Shown: positions 1 through 11,562 of the stretch, piece by piece
Position numbering within the stretch: position 1 is the stretch's first letter
Layout: every line of letters starts with the position of its first letter
DNA from: Eukaryota sp. TZLM1-RC
Taxonomy: Eukaryota; Metamonada: BaSk clade
DNA length: 64,000 nt
Direction of reading: 5' to 3'
Assembly: GCA_040285825.1 (NCBI GenBank)
Contig: JAUPSS010000009.1
Coordinates: forward strand, 62,001 to 126,000
Notes under the pieces: model-generated
Seen by the model: only the letters and a program-made list of their open reading frames with translations
What the model was told of the DNA's origin: nothing
The model's database searches: none
Position numbers and translations under genes: made by a program

Positions 1-44
1 TATTATATTATATTATATTATATTATATTATATTATATTCTTTA
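1..44. repeat. (TATTA)n pentanucleotide array, end of a longer tract
   Basis: Perfect TATTA units run from the window edge up to the 5' breakpoint of the first LINE copy. The array probably continues beyond the window. Confidence 0.95.
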
Positions 45-2475
45 TATTTATATGGATTCTTTAAATTCTCTTCATCCACCTGAAGACTTCACCATAAATC
101 ACATTGTCTCTGATAATGAACGTGATTTCTTCACTGCTAATCCTATCACTTGTGATGAAGTTAGTGTAGCTATTAAAGGACTTCCGTCTGGTCGTTCTGC
201 TGGGCCTTCTGGACTTAGTTATGATCATTTGAAGTCCGCAGTCAACATATGTCCAGAAATCGTGGATGATTTAGTTTTCTTTTTTAATAGTGTCATCATG
301 GGACGTTTTAAGTTACCACAGGCGTTAATGGCATCTCGTTTAGTTGCTTTAAATAAGCCTGGAGGTGGTGTCAGACCTATTGCTGTTGGTGAGTCCATAA
401 CGAGATTATTAGCAATTATTTCGTTTAAAAGAGTTAAGTCATCCGCAATTAATTTTTTTCGTCCTTATCAGTTTGCTATCGGCATTCCTGATGGCACAAC
501 ATGTGCTGCGTTGTGTACAGATTTACTTTTCAATCAAAAAGGCGAAAATTATTTATTGAACATTGATTTTAAAAATGCTTTCAACTCCGTTTTTCGCTCC
601 AGTATTTTGCAAGAACTTGAACTACACTATCCTCCACTTTTGCCGTATTTTAAATTGATGTATGGATCACCCTCTAACTTAATTTTTCATTCTGAGAATA
701 TTGTTTCGTCAAGAGGGGTCAAACAAGGGGATCCATTGGGTTTATTTTTCTTTTGCTTAGCACTGCAATCAGTTTTGGTAAAATTTAAATCGGATTTTCC
801 TGACATTCATATATGTGCTTATGCAGATGATTTATCACTTATTGGCCCTTTGGCTCTTTTACAACACGGTTTACAACATTTTGTTTTTCTGGCCAAACAA
901 ATAGGGTTAGACATTAAATTGCCCAAGTGTTTCATTTTTGGTAATCAGCATGCGGAGGTGGCATTTAATGAAACTTTTATCAAATACGTTGATTACGGGG
1001 AAGATGCTATTCGGTTTCTTGGATCTTATTTTGGAAATAGTGAAAAAGTTAAATCGATTTTGTCAGGTATTTTGGAAAAAATCGAAGAGCAACTTTTGGC
1101 TATTCAAGATCTACAAATTGACAAACATTTAGCGTTTTCGGTCCTCAATGTGTGTTTTGGATCAAAAATTAATCATCTTCTTCGTTCTTTATCTCCCACA
1201 ATTTCTCATGATTTTGCACGTCAATTCAATACTTTGAGAACAAATTTCTTAGGAAATTTAGTAGAAGTTTGTCCATCTAAAATTCCTTATCATGCATTCT
1301 TTAGTCCTAAATTTGGTGGAGTTGGTTTTCAAAAGCAGAGTATTTATGCAAAAGTGCTTTTATTGGTGGTATGAAAAATTTTCTTTTTGAATGGAAACTT
1401 CGTTTTGATCATATTCCTTTGAATGAATCACATCCTTTATTAATTTCTCTTGACAAAATGGTGCAAGAACTACCTGTTGATGTTTGGAATAGGAGTTTTC
1501 CTTCAAGTTTGCCTACTGTGCCTTCGAGATCTTTCACCAATCTTCATCTTGCTGTTGTGAAATTACAGAAGTCTGTTCTTATTGGTTTTGAAGACCTGGA
1601 TTTTTCTAAACGACTTAGTGTGACTAAGATTAATAATCCCGTCTTTGCTGCCTTTTTATCAGACATTCAGAACTGTACTAGTTTAATATCTCAGCAACCA
1701 AGGCCATTTGGTCTTCACTTAACAAATGAAGCTTGGAAACAAAACATGCGGTTGAGATTAGGGATGTATCCAAGTGGTCTTTTGGACAATTCTTATTGTA
1801 TTTGTAACAAAAACCTACTGCCAATTTTTCGTCATATTGTGAGCTGTAAGAAATTTCTCCAATATAGGTCAGTTCTTCATAATGCCGTTCGTGATGTGAC
1901 ATATGAGATGTTCAAGTGTTACAATTTTAGTTGCAAAGTAGAACCTTTGTTGAAGCATTATAGTGATGATAATCTTTTTAATTCACGTCGAGGTGATTTA
2001 ATTGCTCCTTTTGTGGATTCCTCTCAAGTTGTTGTTGATTTCACTACAGTTGATCCCTTTGCTTTGGTTTATCGCGATGATGTTTTTACTTAGTACTAAT
2101 GGTCATTTGAACAAGGCTGAAGATCGTAAGAGATAAATATACTGAGATATTAAATGATTTAAATAAGAACCTTTATTCGAAGTTTTCGTTTGTTCCTTTT
2201 GCCTTTTCGATTTTTGGCAACATTGGACAATCCGCCTTGAATTTCATCAATGATTTTGGTAATTTATGTCGTTCAAGTGGTAAGAATTTTTGCAGAGAAT
2301 TTATGGAAAAATCGTATCATTTTCGCTTTGTACAGAAGTGTTCCCAAGTACTTGAGTTTAATGATGTCTAAACTTTATAAGGATTCATCAAGAGTTGGCG
2401 TGGAGAATTTAGTTTCTTATGTGTTTTTAGTTTGTTTTGTTTTTATTTGATTCTTTATATAAATACATATTTATA
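45..2475 (+). mobile_element. LINE A copy 1, 5'-truncated RLE-type non-LTR retrotransposon
   Basis: A reverse-transcriptase LINE fragment lies between two TATTA arrays. It opens inside the RT domain, so the N-terminal part of the protein is missing. Downstream are the RT, a C-X1-C-X9-H-X3-C motif and an endonuclease-like RGD-X13-D motif, the order seen in R2/R4/NeSL-type LINEs that encode a restriction-like endonuclease. The 3' end runs through a short A/T tail into the next TATTA array. The first 5' breakpoint is shared with the copy at 4284. Confidence 0.85.
52..2450 (+). pseudogene. LINE A reverse transcriptase/endonuclease ORF, frameshifted
   Basis: The first open stretch (52-1374) has RT motifs in order: RPIAVGES, the motif A aspartate in NIDFKNAFNS, GVKQGDPLG, and the catalytic YADD near residue 260. 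Around 1350 the frame shifts by one base in an A-run (homologues read on through a GG(M/G/C)KN-like stretch), and the second stretch (1371-2093) carries the zinc motif CIC...H...C and RRGD...D of the endonuclease region. A further indel near 2085 cuts off the last ~110 residues, which remain readable in another frame to about 2450. The element copy is therefore not translatable as one protein. LINE assignment is firm; clade (R4/NeSL/CRE-like) is inferred from domain order only. Confidence 0.85.
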
Positions 2476-2874
2476 TTTATATTATATTATATTATATTAT
2501 ATTATATTATATTATATTATATTATATTATATTATATTATATTATATTATATTATATTATATTATATTATATTATATTATATTATATTATATTATATTAT
2601 ATTATATTATATTATATTATATTATATTATATTATATTATATTATATTATATATATTATATTATATTATATTATATTATATTATATTATATTATATTATA
2701 TTATATTATATTATATTATATTATATTATATTATATTATATTATATTATATTATATTATATTATATTATATTATATTATATTATATTATATTATATTATA
2801 TTATATTATATTATATTATATTATATTATATTATATTATATTATATTATATTATATTATATTATATTATATTAT
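2476..2874. repeat. (TATTA)n array
   Basis: About 400 bp of TATTA units with one phase slip (TATATA) near 2650. The long Tyr-Ile-Leu open frames read through it are a by-product of a stop-free pentamer. Confidence 0.97.
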
Positions 2875-3865
2875 GGCAATATTCCAGAAAAAAATGTTTT
2901 AAATTTGAAGTACACTCTTCGAACATTACAGAAAAAGATTGACTGGAATGTATGAAAAAGATCTTTATAATAATATTTGCAGCTCGGCTGTTTTAAATCA
3001 AGATCTTCACTCATTGTTGGAAAAAGGGTGTTTGTGAAAACAAGGTGTCAGATTCTTCACTTTTTGTAACCATTGTACCACGAAGATTTGGATTGTGCTA
3101 CTAATGAAGCATTTGTAACAAAAATGAGATTATATTTTGAACATCCCCATTAACCAATTATTATCAAAAGAAAAATGTATTTGTTCGAATTCACCTCAAC
3201 TCACTTTGCCATGCTCTAAATTGCTCTAAATTGATAACTTATCGTTCTTCATTACATGATGCTGTTAGAGACACTGTTTTCAATATGGCACAAACTGCAA
3301 GGATATCGTGTATCAAAAGAGCCCCTGCTGAAAGAAACACTTTCTCTGAATAATTTTTGGTTCTGATGATAGAGGTGATGTATACTGTGATTGGATTGAT
3401 AATTCTGAAGCTATTGTTGACTTTGTCTCATGTAATGTTGCCAACAATACTTTGGTTCACAGAAGAAAACTTAATCCTGTGGCTGCTCTGGATTTTTAAA
3501 GCAAAAGAAAAACATAGAAAATATGATAAAGAAATTGAAGATGCAAATATCGATAGAAATACACAGCTGGTTTTTATTGCTTTTTCCATTTTCGATAAAT
3601 GGAAGATTATCAGTTGAAGCAGAAACTTTTTGGATGACTTCCAAAAAATGGTGAAAAAACAATGAAAAGATTTGATATTTTTTTATGGCGTTCACGGATT
3701 CAATTTGCCATTATTAATAGATTACCGCGGTTTTCAATCGAATTAGAGAAGCTTTTAGCTAGACAGCAAGCAAATCAAGATTTTGTAGAGGAAATCTTGG
3801 TTTAATGATAGTCGTCCCATTAGTTATGATTTAATTTAATCAAGTGTGCAAATTCAATAAATTAA
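2875..3865 (+). mobile_element. LINE B 3' fragment (forward), decayed
   Basis: Begins directly at the TATTA junction and matches the C-terminal half of LINE B (the better copy is the reverse one at 8410-10600): CICS..H...C, then DDRGDVYCDW...D, then the 3' tail. It is broken by many one-base indels, mostly in homopolymers. The 3' end (a TCGTCCCATTAGTTATG-containing tail) leads straight into the next TATTA array. It is an inverted duplicate of 8410-9420. Confidence 0.85.
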
Positions 3866-4283
3866 TTATATTATATTATATTATATTATATTATATTACA
3901 TTATATTATATTATATTATATTATATTATATTATATTATATTATATTATATTATATTATATTATATTATATTATATTATATTATATTATATTATATTATA
4001 TTATATTATATTATATTATATTATATTATATTATATTATATTATATTATATTATATTATATTATATTATATTATATTATATTATATTATATTATATTATA
4101 TTATATTATATTATATTATATTATATTATATTATATTATATATTATATTATATTATATTATATTATATTATATTATATTATATTATATTATATTATATTA
4201 TATATTATATTATATATTATATTATATTATATTATATTATATTATATTATATTATATTATATTATATTATATTATATTATATT
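3866..4283. repeat. (TATTA)n array
   Basis: About 418 bp of TATTA units with phase slips near 4140 and 4200; it joins the LINE B tail to the 5' breakpoint of LINE A copy 2. Confidence 0.97.
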
Positions 4284-6708
4284 CTTTATATTCTATATGG
4301 ATTCTTTTAAGATTCGGTCTTCATCTACCTGAAGACTTCACCATAAATCACATTGTCTCTGATAATGAACGTGATTTCTTCACTGCTAATCCTATCACTT
4401 GTGATGAGTTAGTGTAGCTATTAAAGGACTTCCGTCTGGTCGTTCTGCTGGGCCTTCTGGACTTAGTTATGATCATTTTGAAGTCCGCAGTCAACATATG
4501 TCCAGAAATCGTGGATGATTTAGTTTTCTTTTTGTAGTGTCATCATGGGACGTTTTAAGTTACCACAGGCGTTAATGGCATCTCGTTTAGTTGCTTTAAA
4601 TAAGCCTGGAGGTGGTGTCAGACCTATTGCTGTTGGTGAGTCCATAACGAGATTATTAGCAATTATTTCGTTTAAAAGAGTTAAGTCATCCGCAATTAAT
4701 TTTTTTCGTCCTTATCAGTTTGCTATCGGCATTCCTGATGGCACAACATGTGCTGCGTTGTGTACAGATTTACTTTTCAATCAAAAAGGCGAAAATTATT
4801 TATTGAACATTGATTTTAAAAATGCTTTCAACTCCGTTTTTCGCTCCAGTATTTTGCAAGAACTTGAACTACACTATCCTCCACTTTTGCCGTATTTTAA
4901 ATTGATGTATGGATCACCCTCTAACTTAATTTTTCATTCTGAGAATATTGTTTCGTCAAGAGGGGTCAAACAAGGGGATCCATTGGGTTTATTTTTCTTT
5001 TGCTTAGCACTGCAATCAGTTTTGGTAAAATTTAAATCGGATTTTCCTGACATTCATATATGTGCTTATGCAGATGATTTATCACTTATTGGCCCTTTGG
5101 CTCTTTTACAACACGGTTTACAACATTTTGTTTTTCTGGCCAAACAAATAGGGTTAGACATTAAATTGCCCAAGTGTTTCATTTTTGGTAATCAGCATGC
5201 GGAGGTGGCATTTAATGAAACTTTTATCAAATACGTTGATTACGGGGAAGATGCTATTCGGTTTCTTGGATCTTATTTTGGAAATAGTGAAAAAGTTAAA
5301 TCGATTTTTGTCAGGTATTTTGGAAAAATCGAAGAGCAACTTTTGGCTATTCAAGATCTGAGCAAATTGACAAAGACATTTAGCGTTTTCGGTCCTCAAT
5401 GTGTGTTTTGGATCAAAATTAATCATCTTCTTCGTTCTTTATCTCCCACAATTTCTCATGATTTTTGCACGTCAATTCGTACTTTGAGAACATGAAATTT
5501 AGTAGAAGTTTGTCCATCTAAAATTCTTATCGCCATTCTTTAGTCCTAAATTTGGTGGAGTTGGTTTTTCCAAAAGCAAGTATTTATGCAAAAGTGCTTT
5601 TTATTGGTGGTATGAAAAATTTTCTTTTTGAATGGAAACTTCGTTTTTGATCATATTCCTTTGAATGAATCACATCGCTATTAATTTCTCTTGACAAAAT
5701 GGTGCAAGAACTACCTGTTGATGTTTGGAATAGGAGTTTTCCTTCAAGTTTGCCTACTGTGCCTTCGAGATCTTTCACCAATCTTCATCTTGCTGTTGTG
5801 AAATTACAGAAGTCTGTTCTTATTGGTTTTTGAAGACCTGGATTTTTCTAAACGACAGTGTGACTAAGATTAATAATCCCGTCTTTGCTGCCTTTTTATC
5901 AGACATTCAGAACTGTACTAGTTTAATATCTCAGCAACCAAGGTGGTCTTCATAACAAATGAAGCTTGGAAACAAAACATGCGGTTGAGATTAGGGATGT
6001 ATCCAAGTGGTCTTTTGGACAATTCTTATTGTATTTGTAACAAAAAACCTACTGCCAATTTTCGTCATATTGTGAGCTGTAAGAAATTTCTCCAATATAG
6101 GTCAGTTCTTCATAATGCCGTTCGTGATGTGACATATGAGATGTTCAAGTGTTACAATTTTTAGTTGCAAAAGTAGAACCTTTGTTGAAGCATTATAGTG
6201 ATGATAATCTTTTTAATTCACGTCGAGGTGATTTAATTGCTCCTTTTGTGGATTCCTCTCAAGTTGTTGTTGATTTCACTACAGTTGATCCCTTTGCTTT
6301 GGTTTATCATGATGATGTTTTACTTAGTACTAATGGTCATTTGAACAAGGCTGAAGATCGTAAGAGATAAATATACTGAGATATTAAATGATTTAAATAA
6401 GAACCTTTATTCGAAGTTTTCGTTTGTTCCTTTTGCCTTTTTCGATTTTTGGCAACATTGGACAATCCGCCTTGAATTTCATCAATGATTTTGGTAATTT
6501 ATGTCGTTCAAGTGGTAAGAATTTTGCAGAGAATTTATGGAAAAATCGTATCATTTTCGCTTTGTACAGAAGTGTTCCCAAGTACTTGAGTTTAATGATG
6601 TCTAAACTTTATAAGGATTCATCAAGAGTTGGCGTGGAGAATTTAGTTTCTTATGTGTTTTAGTTTGTTTTGTTTTTATTTGATTCTTTATATAAATACA
6701 TATTTATA
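4284..6708 (+). mobile_element. LINE A copy 2, near-duplicate of copy 1 with many indels
   Basis: This copy follows 45-2475 along its whole length and starts at the same internal breakpoint, so it is a duplicate and not an independent 5' truncation. The longest open stretch is 4545-5495 (RT motifs including NIDFKNAF and YADD); later pieces at 5943-6164, 6149-6370 and 6424-6663 carry the zinc motif, the RRGD...D endonuclease motif and the C-terminus in shifting frames. Differences from copy 1 are mostly one-base gains or losses in homopolymers, a pattern typical of uncorrected long reads as well as of neutral decay. Confidence 0.85.
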
Positions 6709-7496
6709 TTTATATTATATTATATTATATTATATTATATTATATTATATTATATTATATTATATTATATTATATTATATTATATTATATTATATTATAT
6801 TATATTATATTATATTATATTATATTATATTATATTATATTATATTATATTATATTATATTATATTATATTATATTATATTATATTATATTATATTATAT
6901 TATATTATATTATATTATATTATATTATATTATATTATATTATATTATATTATATTATATTATATTATATTATATTATATTATATTATATTATATTATAT
7001 TATATTATATTATATTATATTATATTATATTATATTATATTATATTATATTATATTATATTATATTATATATTATATTATATTATATTATATTATATTAT
7101 ATTATATTATATTATATTATATTATATTATATTATATTATATTATATTATATTATATTATATTATATTATATTATATTATATTATATTATATTATATTAT
7201 ATTATATTATATTATATTATATTATATTATATTATATTATATTATATTATATTATATTATATTATATTATATTATATTATATTATATTATATTATATTAT
7301 ATTATATTATATTATATTATATTATATTATATTATATTATATTATATTATATTATATTATATTATATTATATTATATTATATTATATATTATATTATATT
7401 ATATTATATTATATTATATTATATTATATTATATTATATTATATTATATTATATTATATTATATTATATTATATTATATTATATTATATTATATTT
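6709..7496. repeat. (TATTA)n array, longest in the window
   Basis: About 790 bp of TATTA units with phase slips near 7065 and 7385. Confidence 0.97.
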
Positions 7497-8007
7497 TAGT
7501 GATGATAATCTTTTTAATTCACACGTCGAGGTGATTTAATTGCTCATACTGTGGATTCCTCTCAAGTTGTTGTTGATTTCACTACAGTTGATCCTTTGCT
7601 TTTGGTTTTATCATGATGATGTTTTACTTAGTACTAATGGTCATTTGAACAAGGCTGAAGATCGTAAGAGATAAATATACTGAGATATTAAATGATTTAA
7701 ATAAGAACCTTTATTCGAAGTTTTCGTTTGTTCCTTTTGCCTTTTCGATTTTTGGCAACATTGGACAATCCACTTGAATTTCATCAATGATTTTGGTAAT
7801 TTATGTCGTTCAAGTGGTAAGAATTTTGCAGAGAATTTATGGAAAAATCGTATCATTTTTCGCTTTGTACAGAAGTGTTCCCAAGTACTTGAGTTTAATG
7901 ATGTCTAAACTTTATAAGGATTCATCAAGAGTTGGCGTGGAGAATTTAGTTTCTTATGTGTTTTTAGTTTGTTCTATTTGATTCTTCGTAGAAAATAAAT
8001 AAATAAA
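7497..8007 (+). mobile_element. LINE A copy 3, 3' fragment only
   Basis: Starts at the endonuclease region (SDDNLFNS homologous stretch) directly at a TATTA junction and continues to the LINE A 3' end. Its tail differs from the other two copies: it ends in AAATAAATAAATAAAT before the array. Several one-base indels break the frame. Confidence 0.8.
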
Positions 8008-8409
8008 TATTATATTATATTATATTATATTATATTATATTATATTATATTATATTATATTATATTATATTATATTATATTATATTATATTATATTATAT
8101 TATATTATATTATATTATATTATATTATATTATATTATATTATATTATATTATATTATATTATATTATATTATATTATATTATATTATATTATATTATAT
8201 TATATTATATTATATTATATTATATTATATTATATTATATTATATTATATTATATTATATTATATTATATTATATTATATTATATTATATTATATTATAT
8301 TATATTATATTATATTATATTATATTATATTATATTATATTATATTATATTATATTATATTATATTATATTATATTATATTATATTATATTATATTATAT
8401 TATATTATT
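8008..8409. repeat. (TATTA)n array
   Basis: About 400 bp of uninterrupted TATTA units between the LINE A fragment and the 3' end of the reverse LINE B copy. Confidence 0.97.
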
Positions 8410-10600
8410 TAATTTATTGAATTTGCACACTTGATTAAATTAAATCATAACTAATGGGACGACTATCATTAAACCAAGATTTCCTCTACAAAATCTTGAT
8501 TTGCTTGCTGTCTAGCTAAAGCTTCTCTAATTCGATTGAAAAACCGCGGTAATCTATTGATAATGGCAAATTGAATCCGTAACCATAAAAATATCAAATC
8601 TTTTTCATTGTTTTCTTTTCACCATTTTTGGAAGTCATCCAAAAAAGTTTCTGCTTCAACTGATAATCTTCCATTTATCGAAAATGGGAAAGCAATAAAA
8701 ACCAGCTGTGTATTTCTATGGATATTTGCATCTTCAATTTCTTTATCATATTTTCTATGTTTTTCTTTTTGCTTTAAAAATCCAGAGCAGCCACAAGATT
8801 AAGTTTTCTTCTGTGAACCAAAGTATCGTTTGCAACATTACATGAGACAAAGTCAACAATAGCTTCAGAATTATCAATCCAATCACAGTATACATCACCT
8901 CTATCATCAGAACCAAAATTATTCAGAGAAAGTGTTTCTTTCAGCAGGGGCTCTTTTGATACGATATCCTTGCAGTTTGTGCCATATTGAAAACAGTGTC
9001 TCTAACAGCATCATGTAATGAAGAACGATAAGTTATCAATTTAGAGCAATTTAGAGCATGGCGCAAAGTGAGTTGAGGTGAATTCGAACAAATACATTTT
9101 TCTTTTGATAATAATTGGTTAATGGGGATGTTCAAATATAATCTCATTTTTGTTACAAATGCTTCATTAGTAGCACACAATCCAAATCTTCGTGGTACAA
9201 TGGTTACAAAAAGTGAAGAATCTGACGCCTTGTTTTCACAAACACCCTTTTCCAATAACAATGAGAGAAGATCTTGATTTAAAACAGCCAAGCTGCAAAT
9301 ATTATTATAAAGATCTTTTTCATACATTCCAGTCAATCTTTTCTGTAATGTTCGAAGAGTGTACTTCAAATTTAAAACATTTGTTTCTGGAATATTGCCA
9401 TTGAATGATTGGGGAAAACATCGACCCCATTTTTCTACATCAATTCTTGAAATTTCTTCATTTAATGCAAAAACAGTGGAACTTTGCGTTGTCATCAATA
9501 AATCTTCCCAATCTGCAAATCTTTCGGAGAACTCAAAGATTGCATTTCTGCATCCACCAACAAAAGCACACGAGGTAAGAATAGAAGCCTTCGTCCACCC
9601 TAAACCACCATAATGTGGACTAAGGTAAGCATGATCTGGAATTTGAAACATTTTACATCCCAGTAATTGAGACAGAACTTTTGCACGTAACTCATTAAAC
9701 TTTTGAGCCAAAGGTCTAGTGACGAGAGGATTTGTAGATCGAAATATATGATTAAAATTGGAACTAAAACACAGTCTTATTATGGCAAATTTGATGTGTG
9801 TTTGTATATCTAAATTCATCATTCGGTCAATTTTGTCAGAAATTGAGTTCAACTTTTCAAACAATTTTTTGGTAATTTCATCATTATTTCCTAAAAACGA
9901 ACCCAAATGACGAATAGCATCAATTGAATATAATTTGGCTTGAATTTCAATATCATCAATTATTGTGGAAACTGGAGAATTCGATAACAAAACACATTTA
10001 AGTAAATTAAGTCGGAGACCAATTTTGGTAAATAATTCTTTAAAACATACAGTTGCTTTTTTCACAATATTTAATTCACCAATAAGCACAACATCATCCA
10101 TATATGCAATCATTTTTAGTGAAGGAAACATCTCTTGAATTTGCAGTAGAATAGGATGAATGGCCAAACAAAACAAAAGAGGTCCTAACGGATCTCCTTG
10201 CTTTACGCCACTTGATGAACTCAAAATGTTGTTACCAAAATGTAAATTAGAATATGTGCAATATGTTGATTGAAAATATGGTATTAATTCTGGCATATAT
10301 TGCAATAGAGCACCATGGATACTGCGACGACTTAGTGAATTGAAAACATTACTAAAATCCAATGACATGCAAACATTGGATTCATTTTGACGAAATAAGA
10401 CATCAGTAGCAAAAATCGCTGAAGAGACTCCATCTGTAGTATTTATACCATATTGAAAGGGTAATAAAATCTTTTTAGCTTTTTCATTGAACCTGCTTAA
10501 GCAACACGCAGAAAAAATATTATGTAAGCTCTCAGAGACTGCAATAGGGCGAACATCCATTTTTGAATTTTTGACAAGTGCAGTCAAACGAGAACTTCTT
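8410..10600 (-). mobile_element. LINE B, best copy, 5'-truncated, reverse orientation
   Basis: The 3' tail is at 8410 and the 5' truncation at about 10600; both ends meet TATTA arrays. The order is RT, zinc motif, endonuclease region. The first ~1 kb from the 3' end is an inverted duplicate of 2875-3865. Confidence 0.88.
8941..10587 (-). pseudogene. LINE B reverse transcriptase ORF, frameshifted before the endonuclease
   Basis: The 548-codon open frame starts mid-RT at the truncation and shows the motif A aspartate in LDFSNVFNS, SGVKQGDPLGP, and a YMDD catalytic box near residue 165. Near residue 510 is CICSNSPQL...H...C. At about 8957 a one-base change derails the frame into a stop. The homologous copy at 12.9-13.3 kb continues there into KEPLLKET and the DDRGDVYCDW endonuclease motif, and that sequence is present here in other frames down to about 8450. 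A 5'-truncated dead copy; family assignment is firm. Confidence 0.88.
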
Positions 10601-11101
10601 TATATTATATTATATTATAACTTCATTATATTATATTATATTATATTATATTATATTATATTATATTATATTATATTATATTATATTATATTATATTATA
10701 TTATATTATATTATATTATATTATATTATATTATATTATATTATATTATATTATATTATATTATATTATATTATATTATATTATATTATATTATATTATA
10801 TTATATTATATTATATTATATTATATTATATTATATTATATTATATTATATTATATTATATTATATTATATTATATTATATTATATTATATTATATTATA
10901 TTATATTATATTATATTATATTATATTATATTATATTATATTATATTATATTATATTATATTATATTATATTATATTATATTATATTATATTATATTATA
11001 TTATATTATATTATATTATATTATATTATATTATATTATATTATATTATATTATATTATATTATATTATATTATATTATATTATATTATATTATATTATA
11101 T
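10601..11101. repeat. (TATTA)n array
   Basis: About 500 bp of TATTA units; an AACTTC interruption lies at 10619-10624 near the LINE B 5' breakpoint. Confidence 0.97.
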
Positions 11102-11562
11102 TTTTTAGGTACTGTATTTTTATTGAAATAAAATTCTATCTAGTATTTATCATCTTCCAAACAAGCATCACTATTAGTAAACCTCATCAACTCACCGCAT
11201 TTCGTTCATATTCTACACCAATAGCTAAAAAGAGCTTTAGTACTCATTGTTGGAATAGACTTGAAAATGCAAAAAAAAAAAACAATTTTATTTAACCAGA
11301 AAGTGGAATTCATTTTTTTACGAGATCTAATGTGTAAAACTTTTTTGAAGTTTTGAAAAGGTGTATCCCTGAAGGTCCATTATTGCCAAAAAGAGAAATT
11401 GCAAACAGCACACACTATATTTTATTATATTATATTATGTTATATTATATTAATATTATTCACTAGTATTTACACAAATTTTTATCAACCACGCAAATTT
11501 GATTATATTTATTGAACATGCACACTTAATTAAATTAATTCACAACTAATGGGACGATTTAT
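11102..11562. other. Gene-free spacer with short TATTA tract and LINE B tail
   Basis: No gene is visible. A short TATTA-like tract lies at 11416-11455. From about 11507 to 11560 the sequence matches the reverse-oriented LINE B 3' end (ACTAATGGGACGA and the A/T-rich tail next to it), which abuts the start of LINE C. Confidence 0.6.

Noticed and set aside
1-11101. CRISPR array or minisatellite with spacers
   Set aside because: The repeat is a pure 5-bp satellite without spacers, and the genome is eukaryotic.
2432-11131. Long ORFs of Tyr-Ile-Leu repeats in both strands' frames
   Set aside because: They are read-throughs of the (TATTA)n satellite, whose pentamer lacks stops; no protein is implied.
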